Source: Phycisphaeraceae bacterium (GTDB lineage Bacteria; Planctomycetota; Phycisphaerae; Phycisphaerales; Phycisphaeraceae). Taken from it: a stretch of DNA of 64,000 nt. Every line of letters starts with the position of its first letter. Within the stretch, counting starts at the first letter, position 1. Below are positions 15,225-24,188 of the stretch, one piece after another. Where the stretch lies: positions 1 through 64,000 of the forward strand of contig JAJDCS010000044.1 in the NCBI GenBank assembly GCA_029260715.1, given 5' to 3'. Both the position numbers and the translations under genes were made by a program. The notes below the pieces were generated by a model. It was not told the DNA's origin and did no database searches. It saw nothing but the letters and a program-made list of their open reading frames with translations.

Positions 15225-17294
15225 TTGGCGAGCTACAGCACGACAGACATCCGTAATATCGCCCTGGTGGGGCACGCGAGTTCGGGCAAGACGACGTTGA
15301 CCGAGGCGTTGATGTTCAAGGCCGGGGCGATCGGCGCCATGGGCCGGGCCGGGGACATGCTCAGCGACTTCACCGATGAGGAGAAGGAGCACGGTCACAG
15401 CCTGTTCAACGCCGTGGTCCACTGCGACTACCAGGGCCGGCACATCAACCTGATCGACACGCCCGGTGCCCCGGACTTCATCGGCCAGACGATCAGCGCG
15501 TTGCCGGCGGTCGAGACGGTGGCGGTCGTGATCAGCGCCCAGGCGGGGATCGAGTCTCTTACCCGTCGGATGATGGACCGGGCCAAGGACCGCAACCTCT
15601 GCCGGATGATCGTGATCAACAAGATCGACGCCGAGGGCGCCGACCTGCCGGGTCTGGTCGCGGCGATTCGGGAGACCTTTGGCAATGAATGCCTGCCGAT
15701 CACGCTGCCCGCCAACGGCGGCAAGGCCGTGGTCGACTGCTTTTTCAATCCCGAGGGTGAAAGCGACTTTGGATCGGTCGAAGACGCCCACACCGCGATC
15801 ATCGACCAGGTCGTCGAGATCGACGAGAAGCTGATGGAGATCTACCTGGATCAGGGCGAAGTCAAGCCCGAGCAGCTTCACGAGCCGTTCGAGCGGGCCC
15901 TGCGTGAGGGGCACCTGGTCCCGATCTGCTTCACCTCGGCGCACCCGCACAACAACGCGGACAACCCCGTGGGCATCGAATCGCTGCTGGATGTGCTGGT
16001 GAAACTGGCGCCCAACCCCAAGGAAGGCAACCCAAGGCCGTTTATCAAGGGCGACGACGCCGAGCACGAGATCCACGCCGATGCCGACCCGGACAACCAT
16101 GTGCTGGCCCATGTGTTCAACGTGCGAGTCGACCCGTTCGCCGGGAAGCTGTGCATGTTCCGCGTACACCAGGGGACGATCGGGAAGGACTCGCAGCTGT
16201 TCATCGGCGATCCCGACGAGGGCGAAAGCCGAAAACCCGTCAAGATCGGGCACCTGTTCAAACTACAGGGCAAGAAGCACGTCGAGATCGATTCCGCGAT
16301 CCCCGGGGACATCGCCGCGGTCGCGAAGTTTGACCAGATCCACCGCGACGGCGTGCTTCACGACTCACACGACGAAGACAGCATCCACTTAAAGCCCCTG
16401 CCCTACCCCGTGCCGATGGTCGGACTGGCGATCACCGCCAAGCGCCGCGGCGAGGAGCAGAAGATCGCCGACGCCCTGACCAAGCTCCAGGAAGAGGACC
16501 CGACCTTCAAGGTCACCCGCGACGCCACGACCCACGAGACGGTGATCCACGGCGTGGGGGACCTGCACCTGCGGATCATGCTCGAGAAGCTCAAGCACCG
16601 CGACAACGTCGAGGTCGATACCAAGCAGCCTAAGATCGCCTACCGCGAGACGATCCAGGCCAAGGCCGAGGGCCACCACCGCCACAAGAAGCAGACCGGC
16701 GGTGCCGGGCAGTTCGGCGAGGTCTACCTGAGGGTCGAACCGCTGGAGCGCGGCGCCGGGTTCGAGTTCGCCAACGACACCTTCGGCGGGTCGATCCCAC
16801 ACCAGCTAATCCCCGCGGTCGAGAAGGGCGTGAGGCAGGTGGTCCGGGAGGGCGCAATCGCCGGGTATCCGATGCAGGACCTTAAAGTCAGCGTGTACGA
16901 CGGCAAGCATCACCCCGTGGACTCCAAGGAAATCGCCTTCGTCACCGCCGCCCGAAGGGCCTTCATCGACGCGGTGAATAAGGCCAGGCCCGCCCTGCTC
17001 GAACCGGTCGTCGACATGGAAGTCACCGTCCCCAACAACGCGATGGGCGACGTCACCGGCGACCTCTCGGGCAAACGCGGGCGGATCCAGGGCACCGACA
17101 TGCTCCCCGGCGATATGGCGATCATCCGCGCAATCGTCCCTCTGGCCGAGGTCAGCAACTACCAGGGACAATTAAAATCTGTGACCGGCGGACAGGGCAC
17201 ATACACCATGGACCTCAGTCACTACGACCCCGTGCCCAGCCACGTCCAGCAGCAGATCGTCGCCGAGTTCAAACCCAAACACGACGACGAGTAA
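15225..17294 (+). CDS. Elongation factor G-like GTPase (EF-G paralogue)
   Basis: 689 residues, the length of EF-G. G1 is GHASSGKTTL, G3 is DTPGAPDF and G4 is NKID; domain IV/V blocks follow (GGAGQFGEVYLRVEPL, GDVTGDLSGKRGRIQG). The diverged G1 and switch regions suggest the EF-G2/FusA2 paralogue class rather than the main translocase; which of the two it is cannot be settled here. The start is TTG 15225, fixed by AAGGAGG at 15211-15217. It ends just before a terminator hairpin. Confidence 0.9.
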   Translation: MASYSTTDIRNIALVGHASSGKTTLTEALMFKAGAIGAMGRAGDMLSDFTDEEKEHGHSLFNAVVHCDYQGRHINLIDTPGAPDFIGQTISALPAVETVAVVISAQAGIESLTRRMMDRAKDRNLCRMIVINKIDAEGADLPGLVAAIRETFGNECLPITLPANGGKAVVDCFFNPEGESDFGSVEDAHTAIIDQVVEIDEKLMEIYLDQGEVKPEQLHEPFERALREGHLVPICFTSAHPHNNADNPVGIESLLDVLVKLAPNPKEGNPRPFIKGDDAEHEIHADADPDNHVLAHVFNVRVDPFAGKLCMFRVHQGTIGKDSQLFIGDPDEGESRKPVKIGHLFKLQGKKHVEIDSAIPGDIAAVAKFDQIHRDGVLHDSHDEDSIHLKPLPYPVPMVGLAITAKRRGEEQKIADALTKLQEEDPTFKVTRDATTHETVIHGVGDLHLRIMLEKLKHRDNVEVDTKQPKIAYRETIQAKAEGHHRHKKQTGGAGQFGEVYLRVEPLERGAGFEFANDTFGGSIPHQLIPAVEKGVRQVVREGAIAGYPMQDLKVSVYDGKHHPVDSKEIAFVTAARRAFIDAVNKARPALLEPVVDMEVTVPNNAMGDVTGDLSGKRGRIQGTDMLPGDMAIIRAIVPLAEVSNYQGQLKSVTGGQGTYTMDLSHYDPVPSHVQQQIVAEFKPKHDDE

Positions 17295-17326
17295 GTGTCA
17301 CGCCGCCGCGTTGACTGCCCGGACAC

Positions 17327-17372
17327 AGCCCGCCGCCGCGCTGACACACTACAGCTCGGCGGCGGTTTTGTT
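17327..17372 (+). terminator. Terminator after the EF-G-like gene
   Basis: An imperfect GC-rich stem, ccgccgccgcgctg (about 17330-17343) against cagctcggcggcgg (17352-17365), is followed by TTTTGTT. Confidence 0.75.
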
Positions 17373-17740
17373 AGTTGGGTCAGTCCCAGCCGCCGGAAAG
17401 TTATCCACATTGCGTTAATCGCAGCAAGTCGTTCTAAACAAAACACTTTACGTGCATGCGCCTTGCGCAAGTAACCTCCCGATCAGACGTGTCGAGAGGC
17501 CCCACAAAGCGTCCCATTTCGTACAGATCGCGCCTCAAAACACCCACCAACAAGTGTGGTGTGCCAGGATACGGTGATTCATTTGGAGACCTGTTGGCGC
17601 TTTACCGGATCAAGAAACGCGCGCGGTGTGATGCCTTGCATACCGTCATGTCTTGTCATGGGTCGTGATGATGCGCAGCGCAGATCCCGCTTCGATGATG
17701 GTTCGGACATCGGGCCGATCATTTTTTTTTGGTTTTGGAC
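17373..17740. other. Intergenic region without a recognised gene
   Basis: About 370 bp between the EF-G terminator and the promoter of the H1-like gene. It holds one perfect DnaA box (ttatccaca, 17401-17409) but no cluster of them, and an A/T run (attttttttt, 17721-17730). Short open frames here show no ribosome site or recognisable protein. Confidence 0.4.
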
Positions 17741-17770
17741 TTGAACAAAGCGCGTATCGTGTTGTAGGAT
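17741..17770 (+). promoter_or_regulatory. Candidate promoter of the H1-like gene
   Basis: ttgaac (17741-17746) and taggat (17765-17770) with an 18-bp spacer, about 145 bp upstream of the ATG. Visual match only. Confidence 0.4.
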
Positions 17771-17914
17771 ATCCCCTCACAAGTGAATAATGCTCAAGGC
17801 ATATCCAGACCTGTGCCGATATAGCTGGCGCTATCGTAATTTTCGACGACCGGATTTTCTTGTTTGATTCCAGTTGACCCACAGCTCCGAGGGCTAACTG
17901 AAAGGACCGAGCCC

Positions 17915-18157
17915 ATGGCAAAGAAGAAGGCCAAGAAGAAGGCCGCCAAACGCAAGGCGACCAAGAAGAAGGCCACTAAGAAGAAGGCTAAACGTAAGAC
18001 TAAGCGTAAGGCCGCCAAAAAGGCTACGAAGAAGAAGGCCAAGCGTAAGACCAAGCGTAAGGCCAAGAAGAAGGCGACCAAGAAGAAGGCTAAACGCAAG
18101 ACCAAGCGTAAGGCCACCAAGAAGAAGGCCAAACGTAAGGCCAAGAAGAAGAAGTAG
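17915..18157 (+). CDS. Histone H1-like lysine-rich protein
   Basis: 80 residues composed almost entirely of Lys, Ala, Arg and Thr in repeats of the AKKKATKKK / AKRKTKRKA type. Such H1-like tails bind and compact DNA in a sequence-independent way (compare chlamydial Hc2 and similar bacterial proteins). AAAGGA precedes ATG 17915. The coding DNA is itself a tandem repeat of gccaagaagaag/cgtaagaccaag units, so length variation between strains is likely. A structured 3' region and strong terminator follow. Confidence 0.85.
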   Translation: MAKKKAKKKAAKRKATKKKATKKKAKRKTKRKAAKKATKKKAKRKTKRKAKKKATKKKAKRKTKRKATKKKAKRKAKKKK

Positions 18158-18172
18158 CCCTCGGGTTATGCT

Positions 18173-18241
18173 TGGCCGTGACGGATTCACGGCCATAGAT
18201 CAGGGGACCCGCCCGCCGCTCCGAAAACTGGCGGTTGCGGG
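18173..18241 (+). ncRNA. Structured 3' UTR or possible small RNA
   Basis: Two hairpins follow the H1-like stop: ggccgtga...tcacggcc (about 18174-18194) and cccgcccgcc (18208-18217) with ggcggttgcggg (18230-18241). Together with the terminator at 18282-18318 this gives a compact structured RNA of about 150 nt. No internal promoter was identified, so a processed 3' UTR is as likely as an independent RNA. Confidence 0.35.
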
Positions 18242-18281
18242 ACCCAGAAACTTGGAAACAAGCGCCTCGGAGCTTTATCAA

Positions 18282-18319
18282 CAAGAAGACGGCCCCAAAA
18301 GGGTCGTCTTCTTTTTTTA
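18282..18319 (+). terminator. Strong rho-independent terminator
   Basis: aagaagacggccc (from 18282) pairs with gggtcgtcttctt across an AAAA-containing loop, and is followed by TTTTTTT. Confidence 0.9.
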
Positions 18320-18453
18320 TGCCTGTTTCGATGCCTGGAGCGGTTTTTTTGTGAGCAGAAGCGGCTACGCGGTAGGCTCCGGGCGTGGCAGCAAGGGCTA
18401 AACCCGTTTGACAACGCTAGGAACAACGTGAAACCGCTATAGCACGATCCGGA

Positions 18454-19488
18454 TCAAGCCTGTCCGAGCAGACGGTAACGCATGCCCAGGCTTATCAGCT
18501 TGTTGAGCAGTTGTTCGTATTCCACCCCGGCGATCTCGGCAGACTCGGCGAAGTCCTCGCCGTAGGACAGGTTCGGGTTGGGGTTCGCCTCGATGAGATA
18601 GACCCGGTCGTCGGGGGTCAACCGCAGATCCATCCTGGCATAGCCGGAGAGTCCAAGCGCCCGGTAGATCCGTTTGCACAGGTGGCCGATCCGTTTATCC
18701 ACCCCGTCGGGCAGGTCCCGTGCCGGCTGGGTGTTCAACCCGATCTTCTTCTGATATTGCAGATCCCACTTGACCTTGTCGGTCGCGATCTTCGGCGCCT
18801 CGTCCCGGAGCTTGGGGAAAACCATCTCCCAGATCGGCAGCACCTGGAGCCGGTCGTTGCCCATGACCCCGACGTACAGCTCACGCCCATCGATATATTC
18901 CTCGGCGATGGCGTCGGTGTTGACCGTGCGGTGGATAAACGCGACCCGCTCGGCCAGCTTGGCGTCGTCGTACACCACCGACGCCTGACTGATCCCGACC
19001 GACCCCTCCTCGGTCAACGACTTGACCAGCAGCGGGAACCCCAGCTTCTTGGGCCGACGGACCTTGCGGCCGACCGGGAACACCGCGAATCGGGGCACGG
19101 GGATGCGGTGGTACCGGCAGATCATCTTCGACATCGCCTTATTGTGCGCCAGCATCAACCCACGGGGGTTGCAGCCGGTGTAGGGCTGACGCATCAGTTC
19201 CAGGTAGCTGACCACATGCGCGTCATAGACCCCCATCCCGTGGAACTCCTCCAGCAGGTTGAAGCAGACCCCCGGTCTGATCTCCTCGATCGCCCTGCGG
19301 ATCGCCCCCAGGTCGTCGCAGACGCCCAGCGGGTGGACCTCGTGGCCCATGTCGCACAAGGTCGTTACCACGTCAAACTCGGTCTTGAACGGCGCGACCT
19401 GCTCGTCGCTCATGCCGTGGATCGAGTCCGGTGGGACCAGGTCTTCGTGCATCAGCACGACGATCTGCATCTTCTTACGCTTGCTCAT
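18454..19488 (-). CDS. ATP-grasp ligase, D-Ala-D-Ala ligase-like
   Basis: 344 residues from ATG 19488 (MSKRKKMQIVVLMHEDL). The ATP-grasp fold is shown by CFNLLEEFHG, GCNPRGLMLAHNKAMSK, FPLLVKSLTEEGSVGISQ, IAEEYIDGRELYVGV and the metal-binding IEANPNPNL end. These ligases join a carboxylate to an amine using ATP; the family includes Ddl, but this member is distinct and the substrate is unknown. Its start overlaps the stop of the metallopeptidase gene by 4 nt (ATGA), so the two are translationally coupled. The longer upstream frame is an artefact of that overlap. Confidence 0.82.
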   Translation of the reverse strand: MSKRKKMQIVVLMHEDLVPPDSIHGMSDEQVAPFKTEFDVVTTLCDMGHEVHPLGVCDDLGAIRRAIEEIRPGVCFNLLEEFHGMGVYDAHVVSYLELMRQPYTGCNPRGLMLAHNKAMSKMICRYHRIPVPRFAVFPVGRKVRRPKKLGFPLLVKSLTEEGSVGISQASVVYDDAKLAERVAFIHRTVNTDAIAEEYIDGRELYVGVMGNDRLQVLPIWEMVFPKLRDEAPKIATDKVKWDLQYQKKIGLNTQPARDLPDGVDKRIGHLCKRIYRALGLSGYARMDLRLTPDDRVYLIEANPNPNLSYGEDFAESAEIAGVEYEQLLNKLISLGMRYRLLGQA

Positions 19489-20534
19489 AGCGCCACCTTG
19501 CGCCGCCCGGTGTTCAGGAAGTTCATGGTCTGTACGGTCACCATCATCATGGCGTCGGCCTTGGCGCGCCGTTGGGGGACCGCCAGCCGAAGCTTCAGTT
19601 CCATGCAGCGGTCGATCATATCGCGCAGCACCTGGTCGACGGTGTAGGTGTGGGTCCCGGTCCACCGGGCCACCGCGTCTCGGATCTGTGGGCGAACCCC
19701 ACGCAGGAACGATGCGGCGGTCGGCTGCCGGGCGTGCCGGGCGTCGTCTGAGAACAGCTTGCGCAGGTCGGTGTCGTAAAACTCGGGCCACTCGTCGGCG
19801 TAGTACAGCCGTTTTCGCCGGTAGTGCTCACGGAGCGTGGTGTGGAGTTGGTCCAGCGGCTCGACCCTGCGCCTGGACCGTACGGGCGCGGTGGTGCCCG
19901 CAATTTCCGTCATCAACTCGTCCACGTATTCGAGCTTACGAAGCGCCGGCCAGCCTCGGTACCGGGTGCGCCAGCGGGAGTTTGGGGTCAGCCAGACCGC
20001 GAAGGTCTCGGCGAAGTCCTCCGCGGGATGGGCCTGGGCGTACCACCAGTCCAGGTGCAGCACGAAACCGCGGCTGCCGGGCTTGGGGTCGTAATACTGG
20101 GGGTAGGGTGTGGAGAATGAGCCGAACAACTGTCGCCACTTCTTGCGCCGGTGCAGGCGGTACGCGGTGCCGATGCAGTGTCCGGCCTCGTGACGGAGGA
20201 TCCGGGAGCATTGAGTGTCACTGCCGCCTTCGACCTCGAGCATCCGCCTTTGCTCGAGCTTGGCGAGGCGCGGGTGCGCCAGGTAAAACGGGATCGCGAT
20301 CCCCGGCACGCCGTCGGGGCTGAACCACTCACTGGAGAGCCAGACATGCGGGCGGAACGCAAGCCCTCTGTGCGCCAGCTCCTCATACAGCCGACGTACC
20401 CGGCGCTTAAGCGGCGGCCGATCGACCGACAAGCCCAGGTCAGACATCCGCAAGTCCAGCAACGCCTCGTCGCCAAGCCGAGACCAACTGCGGCTGGGTA
20501 TTTTGCGGTTGGATTTTCTTGCGCCTGATCCCAT
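19485..20534 (-). CDS. Putative zinc metallopeptidase (Peptidase_Mx-like)
   Basis: 349 residues, no signal peptide. The zinc site HEAGH (within SRILRHEAGHCIGTAYRL, about residue 114) and a downstream acidic helix HPAEDFAETFAVWL match the putative zinc-binding metallopeptidase family (PF15887-like pattern). The role and substrate are unknown. Coupled by a 4-nt overlap to the ATP-grasp gene, so one enzyme may cleave or trim and the other ligate the same peptide-like substrate; that is inference. Start ATG 20534 without a strong ribosome site. Confidence 0.78.
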   Translation of the reverse strand: MGSGARKSNRKIPSRSWSRLGDEALLDLRMSDLGLSVDRPPLKRRVRRLYEELAHRGLAFRPHVWLSSEWFSPDGVPGIAIPFYLAHPRLAKLEQRRMLEVEGGSDTQCSRILRHEAGHCIGTAYRLHRRKKWRQLFGSFSTPYPQYYDPKPGSRGFVLHLDWWYAQAHPAEDFAETFAVWLTPNSRWRTRYRGWPALRKLEYVDELMTEIAGTTAPVRSRRRVEPLDQLHTTLREHYRRKRLYYADEWPEFYDTDLRKLFSDDARHARQPTAASFLRGVRPQIRDAVARWTGTHTYTVDQVLRDMIDRCMELKLRLAVPQRRAKADAMMMVTVQTMNFLNTGRRKVAL

Positions 20535-20698
20535 GTCGATCCCAGATACGTTGATCCATCCAAAGCGATAAGACTCGCCCGATACGATGGATAGATCATA
20601 TTCGAGGATCGATATGCTTGCAGATCAAACCGGCAACCTGGCGCATGGGATAACGATCGCCAGCGCGACGGCACAGGGTTCTTACTTAGAGAAAGTCA

Positions 20699-21130
20699 CT
20701 ACTTAGCCAAAGACGACAAGACCGCGGCCTGGAGCTTCTCCGCGGTTTGTTGTGACCTCAGTGCGTTCTTGCCGAACCCCTGCAGGGCCCCCGCGTCCAC
20801 CGCCTTCGCCTGGGCTTCGGGGTAGTTGGAGATCAACATCATGGCGGGGGCGTGCTCGCTGGCCGCCAGTTCCTGAATCAACTCGACACCCGAGCCGGTG
20901 GAAAACCGCCCATCCAGCACGCGATTCACCAGCAACAGGGCATCCGGCCCGGCGTGCTGCTGCAGGCCGGCTGTGTCAAAGACCGATTCCAGCGCCGCCG
21001 AGGGCACAGCCGAGGCAACTGCCCGCCCGATCGACGCCTGGTCGAACCCGCAATGGCCGACCAGCACGACTTTCGTGATCGTCTGAATTTCGTCCCCGCC
21101 AGATCTAACACCTGAGCTATCTAAAGTCAT
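20699..21130 (-). CDS. Receiver-like domain protein, degenerate
   Basis: 143 residues. KVVLVGHCG (beta-1), DALLLVNRVLDGRFS (beta-3 region), PAMMLISNYP (beta-4) and LQGFGKNAL (beta-5, with the conserved-type Lys) follow a response-regulator receiver, but Asn replaces the phospho-Asp at the end of beta-3 (LLVN), so it may be phosphorylation-independent. No output domain. Transcribed toward the metallopeptidase pair with a gap of about 165 bp. Confidence 0.55.
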   Translation of the reverse strand: MTLDSSGVRSGGDEIQTITKVVLVGHCGFDQASIGRAVASAVPSAALESVFDTAGLQQHAGPDALLLVNRVLDGRFSTGSGVELIQELAASEHAPAMMLISNYPEAQAKAVDAGALQGFGKNALRSQQTAEKLQAAVLSSLAK

Positions 21131-21300
21131 ATTTACTGTCCATTCAAGAAGATATTGTCCAAAAACCGGTTCTGAGCCGGGCGGTGGCCAAAAAAAAACG
21201 CTCCAAGGCTCAGGTAGTGGAATAACAAGGCCCGCCCATGGATTATGCCAATGATCCAGATTTCATCGGCTTGGATCACCCAACTACGCCACCCCCCTCA
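21131..21300 (+). other. Intergenic segment upstream of an orphan terminator
   Basis: About 170 bp with no convincing gene. A 54-codon frame starts at 21238 but runs through the terminator below, with no ribosome site, so I do not call it. The segment could encode a small RNA ending at the hairpin. Confidence 0.3.
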
Positions 21301-21345
21301 GGTCCGTACGAGGAAACCCCCACTCCTCTGCGGACCCTTTTTATG
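21301..21345 (+). terminator. Rho-independent terminator with no upstream gene
   Basis: ggtccgtacgagga (21301-21314) pairs with tcctctgcggacc (21324-21336), followed by CTTTTTA. It faces plus, but the nearest upstream gene is on minus. Confidence 0.8.
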
Positions 21346-21462
21346 CGCGCATCGGCCAAACACCTAAGCCTGCTGTCGGTCTGCTCAGCTTGTCTTTGAG
21401 GTTGCGATGAATCCTCGGGCACACCTTCAAACACGAACACCCAGCCGGATCAGGCCCCGCCA

Positions 21463-22176
21463 TCAGGCGCCGCGCTGGTTGCCTTGGATCAGCTCGCGCA
21501 TCTCCAGCATCGCGGCCACGTCATCGCGTTGGCCAAGGCGATCGAACACATCCATCAGGTCCTGGATGATACGCAAAAGCCACTGCGCATGAGTCGCCGG
21601 CTTCAACGGATCCTCTGGCAGAGGCGCGTCCCCGGCGGCGCTGTGGAAGGCGAACAGCGCCTCCTCAGACGAGAGCATCCGGCCGGCGTCGAACGGGTCG
21701 ATCAGTGTCACCGCACGCACAGCATGGTCTGACGACGCCCCATCGATCCCGACCATGAAGTGTCCCGGCGCGTTGATCCCGAATACCGGGACCCCCAACG
21801 GTTCGACCACGCACTTGTACACCAGCGACAGTGTCGCCCCCAGGCCTCGGCCGGTACGCAGCACGATCGGCAGGTAGCTGTTGCGCGGGTTGTGGTAGTC
21901 CCCCCGGTTGCCCTTGAGGCCCCGCTCCTCGAACAGCACGTCGTGCGCGTGGGCCATCACCGCCCGGGGATGGGCGCTGTTGATCCGCTTGCCGATCTTC
22001 CTGGATAGCTCGTCGATCTGAGATTCGATGCGGACCGGGTCGGCTCCCGCGAGCTCGTGCATCGATATCGCCACGGCCGAACGCATCAGCCCGCGGGTGG
22101 TATCCAAGGCCGGCAGTTGCTCAGCCAGGCATGAAAAGGCATGCTCACGGCAGTGATCGGGGCGCGGAACAACCAT
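21463..22176 (-). CDS. SirB1-like transglutaminase-fold protein
   Basis: 237 residues. NPRNSYLPIVLRTGRGLGAT followed by LSLVYKCVVEPLGVPVFGINAPGHFMV is the diagnostic core of the SirB1/Transglut_core2 family, although the usual nucleophile Cys position reads differently, so enzyme activity is uncertain. In other bacteria relatives sit near protein-release or heat-shock genes. GAGGAAG is just upstream of ATG 22176. Terminal helices (TQWLLRIIQDLMDVFDRLG type) are TPR-like, as in SirB1. Confidence 0.8.
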   Translation of the reverse strand: MVVPRPDHCREHAFSCLAEQLPALDTTRGLMRSAVAISMHELAGADPVRIESQIDELSRKIGKRINSAHPRAVMAHAHDVLFEERGLKGNRGDYHNPRNSYLPIVLRTGRGLGATLSLVYKCVVEPLGVPVFGINAPGHFMVGIDGASSDHAVRAVTLIDPFDAGRMLSSEEALFAFHSAAGDAPLPEDPLKPATHAQWLLRIIQDLMDVFDRLGQRDDVAAMLEMRELIQGNQRGA

Positions 22177-22425
22177 ATGCTTCCTCGATGAATACGCTCT
22201 CTGATCGGCACCACTTCCATCTGAACACGCCTTGCGCGATGTCTCCCGAGAAAGCCGGGCGACGGCGGTCAGGCCCGATGGATCGGCACCGGTGCATCAT
22301 ACCTTCTCCGACCCAGGCCCGGGCAAACCGACAAGAGCGACGCGCGGCGATGCTCCTGCTATGATGCCCGGTCCGGCCTGCTTAAACACCTGAATCAACC
22401 TCAACCCATCACGGAACCCCCCACG

Positions 22426-23199
22426 ATGAACCGCGCCACCCTGTCAGCCGCCCTGCTCATCACCGCATGGACCGCCTGCGGCACAGCCATAGCCCAGGAC
22501 CAGGACCCCGCCCCCACCACTGAGCAGCCCCAGGAAACGGCAGCACAAACCCAGGAAGCGGCGGCACAAACCCAACCGGCGGTCGGACAAGCCGACTACA
22601 GTGAGGGGCAGAACCTCAGCTTTGCGCTGGGATACAACATGGCTTCCATGCTGAAGCAGAACGGCATCGAGATAGACCCAGACGCTCTGGCGGAAGGGGT
22701 CAACAGCGGCCTGGGACATATCCAGCCCAGGTTGGAACGGGAGCAGATCGAGCAGATCATTTCCGATTTCCAGATCCGTATGCAGAGGATGCAATTTGAC
22801 GCGATGGTGAAGGCGGCCGTGGAGCAGGGCCAGGCGTATCTGGACCAAAATGCTCAGCAGGAAGGCGTCACCGTGACCGAGTCGGGCCTGCAGTACCGTG
22901 TGATCCAATCCGGTGATGGCCCATCCCCCTCGGCAAATGACAGCGTCTTCGCGCACTATCACGGCACACTGATCGACGGCACGGTGTTCGACAGTTCCCT
23001 GGGCGGCGACCCGGCGAGCTTCGAGGTCGGGCGGGTGATCCCCGGATGGGTCGAGGCGCTTCAATTGATGAAGGTCGGCGACAAGTGGGAACTGGTCATC
23101 CCCGCCGACCTGGCTTACGGCGAGGCGGGCATCCCCCAAGCCGGGATCGGCCCCAACGCCGTGCTGGTGTTCCAGGTAGAGCTGCTGGGGATCCAGTAG
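22426..23199 (+). CDS. Secreted FKBP-type peptidyl-prolyl isomerase (Mip/FkpA type)
   Basis: 257 residues: a signal peptide (1 to about 23, ending AIA-Q), a Gln/Thr/Pro-rich spacer, an N-terminal dimerisation region (NLSFALGYNMASMLKQNG) and a C-terminal FKBP domain from about residue 150 (GLQYRVIQSGDGPSPSANDS, GTVFDSS, VIPGWVEALQLMKVGDKWEL, PADLAYGE). It would speed proline isomerisation in periplasmic proteins. Followed 50 bp later by a hydrolase on the same strand. Confidence 0.92.
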   Translation: MNRATLSAALLITAWTACGTAIAQDQDPAPTTEQPQETAAQTQEAAAQTQPAVGQADYSEGQNLSFALGYNMASMLKQNGIEIDPDALAEGVNSGLGHIQPRLEREQIEQIISDFQIRMQRMQFDAMVKAAVEQGQAYLDQNAQQEGVTVTESGLQYRVIQSGDGPSPSANDSVFAHYHGTLIDGTVFDSSLGGDPASFEVGRVIPGWVEALQLMKVGDKWELVIPADLAYGEAGIPQAGIGPNAVLVFQVELLGIQ

Positions 23200-23250
23200 C
23201 AGCCGGACCATGCGACAAACCGGCGATCCGACACCGGCCGATGCCCGGAG

Positions 23251-23991
23251 GTGGTCTTGAAACGCTACATCCCCGCGCGTCTGATTCTTTTTCCCGGGCT
23301 AGGCGCCGATCCCAGGTTGTTCGAGAAACAAAAACGTCTCTTCGGCAACGACCTGGAATGCCCCGCCTGGCTGGCGCCCCAGCGCGATGAGCCGTTCGAC
23401 TCGTATGCGCACCGCTGGGCCCAACGCCTGGAACCTCAACAATCTGATCGCAGGCCGTTGCTGCTGGGCGGGGTGTCCTTCGGCGGGCTCGTGGCGATGC
23501 AGATGGCTAAACACCTTCGGCCCCGAGCGGTCATCCTCATCGGCAGTTGCCGGTCAAAGCACGCCAAGCCGCGCGGCTGGTCCGTGGCGCGCCGGTTAGG
23601 CGATATGATCCCACGGCGGTTATTCGGCTCGGCGGCGATGGCCCTGGCTGCTCGGGGCGTCGCGCTCTTCGACGGCCTGGATGACACCCACCGCGCGCTA
23701 CTGATCAAGATGGCCGGCCAATCAGACCCCGACCGGGTCCGGTGGGGCGGCCATGCCTGCGCGGACTGGGATTTTTCCGCTCATCACGAGCCGGGGTTCC
23801 CCCCTATCCACCAGATACACGGCCGACACGACCCGATCATCCCGCTACATGATGGCGATCCCGACGTGGTCATCCCCGATGGCAGACACCTGATCAACCT
23901 CTCGCACCCAACCACCGTCAACCGATTCATCATGGACGTGGTCCGCCGATACGCGGACGCCCGACCCGAATCTAGACGGCCGCTCGGATAA
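23251..23991 (+). CDS. Alpha/beta hydrolase
   Basis: 246 residues, cytoplasmic. The nucleophile elbow GVSFGG (Ser about residue 77), an acid in HGRHDPIIP and the terminal His in GRHLINLSHP fit the alpha/beta-hydrolase triad. LILFPGLGADPRLF near the N-terminus is the oxyanion-hole loop. Substrate unknown. The start is GTG 23251 or TTG 23257; GGAGG lies immediately upstream, which suits the second somewhat better. Confidence 0.82.
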   Translation: MVLKRYIPARLILFPGLGADPRLFEKQKRLFGNDLECPAWLAPQRDEPFDSYAHRWAQRLEPQQSDRRPLLLGGVSFGGLVAMQMAKHLRPRAVILIGSCRSKHAKPRGWSVARRLGDMIPRRLFGSAAMALAARGVALFDGLDDTHRALLIKMAGQSDPDRVRWGGHACADWDFSAHHEPGFPPIHQIHGRHDPIIPLHDGDPDVVIPDGRHLINLSHPTTVNRFIMDVVRRYADARPESRRPLG

Positions 23992-24188
23992 GCCCCTGTC
24001 GCTCGTATCGATTGCATATACGATTCTTTCCCAGCCGCCATGTAACACACGGCGGGCCCTGCGGGGCGTCGCCCCGCAGCTATCAAAGGCCGCTACGATT
24101 GGATTGCTTGCTCTAGCGGTCGGAGCAGATGCAAGGACCTCTTGATCGAGAAGCGACGAAGTGGCCGGACGTGGTAAAGAGCGATGGG

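Noticed and set aside
17401-17409. Perfect DnaA box (ttatccaca), possible replication origin
   Set aside because: It stands alone, with no box cluster, AT-rich unwinding element or dnaA/dnaN genes nearby.
18454-19791. Long N-terminal extension of the ATP-grasp protein
   Set aside because: The extra 100 residues are Arg/Pro-rich antisense-like sequence over the metallopeptidase gene; the 4-nt overlap start at 19488 fits better.
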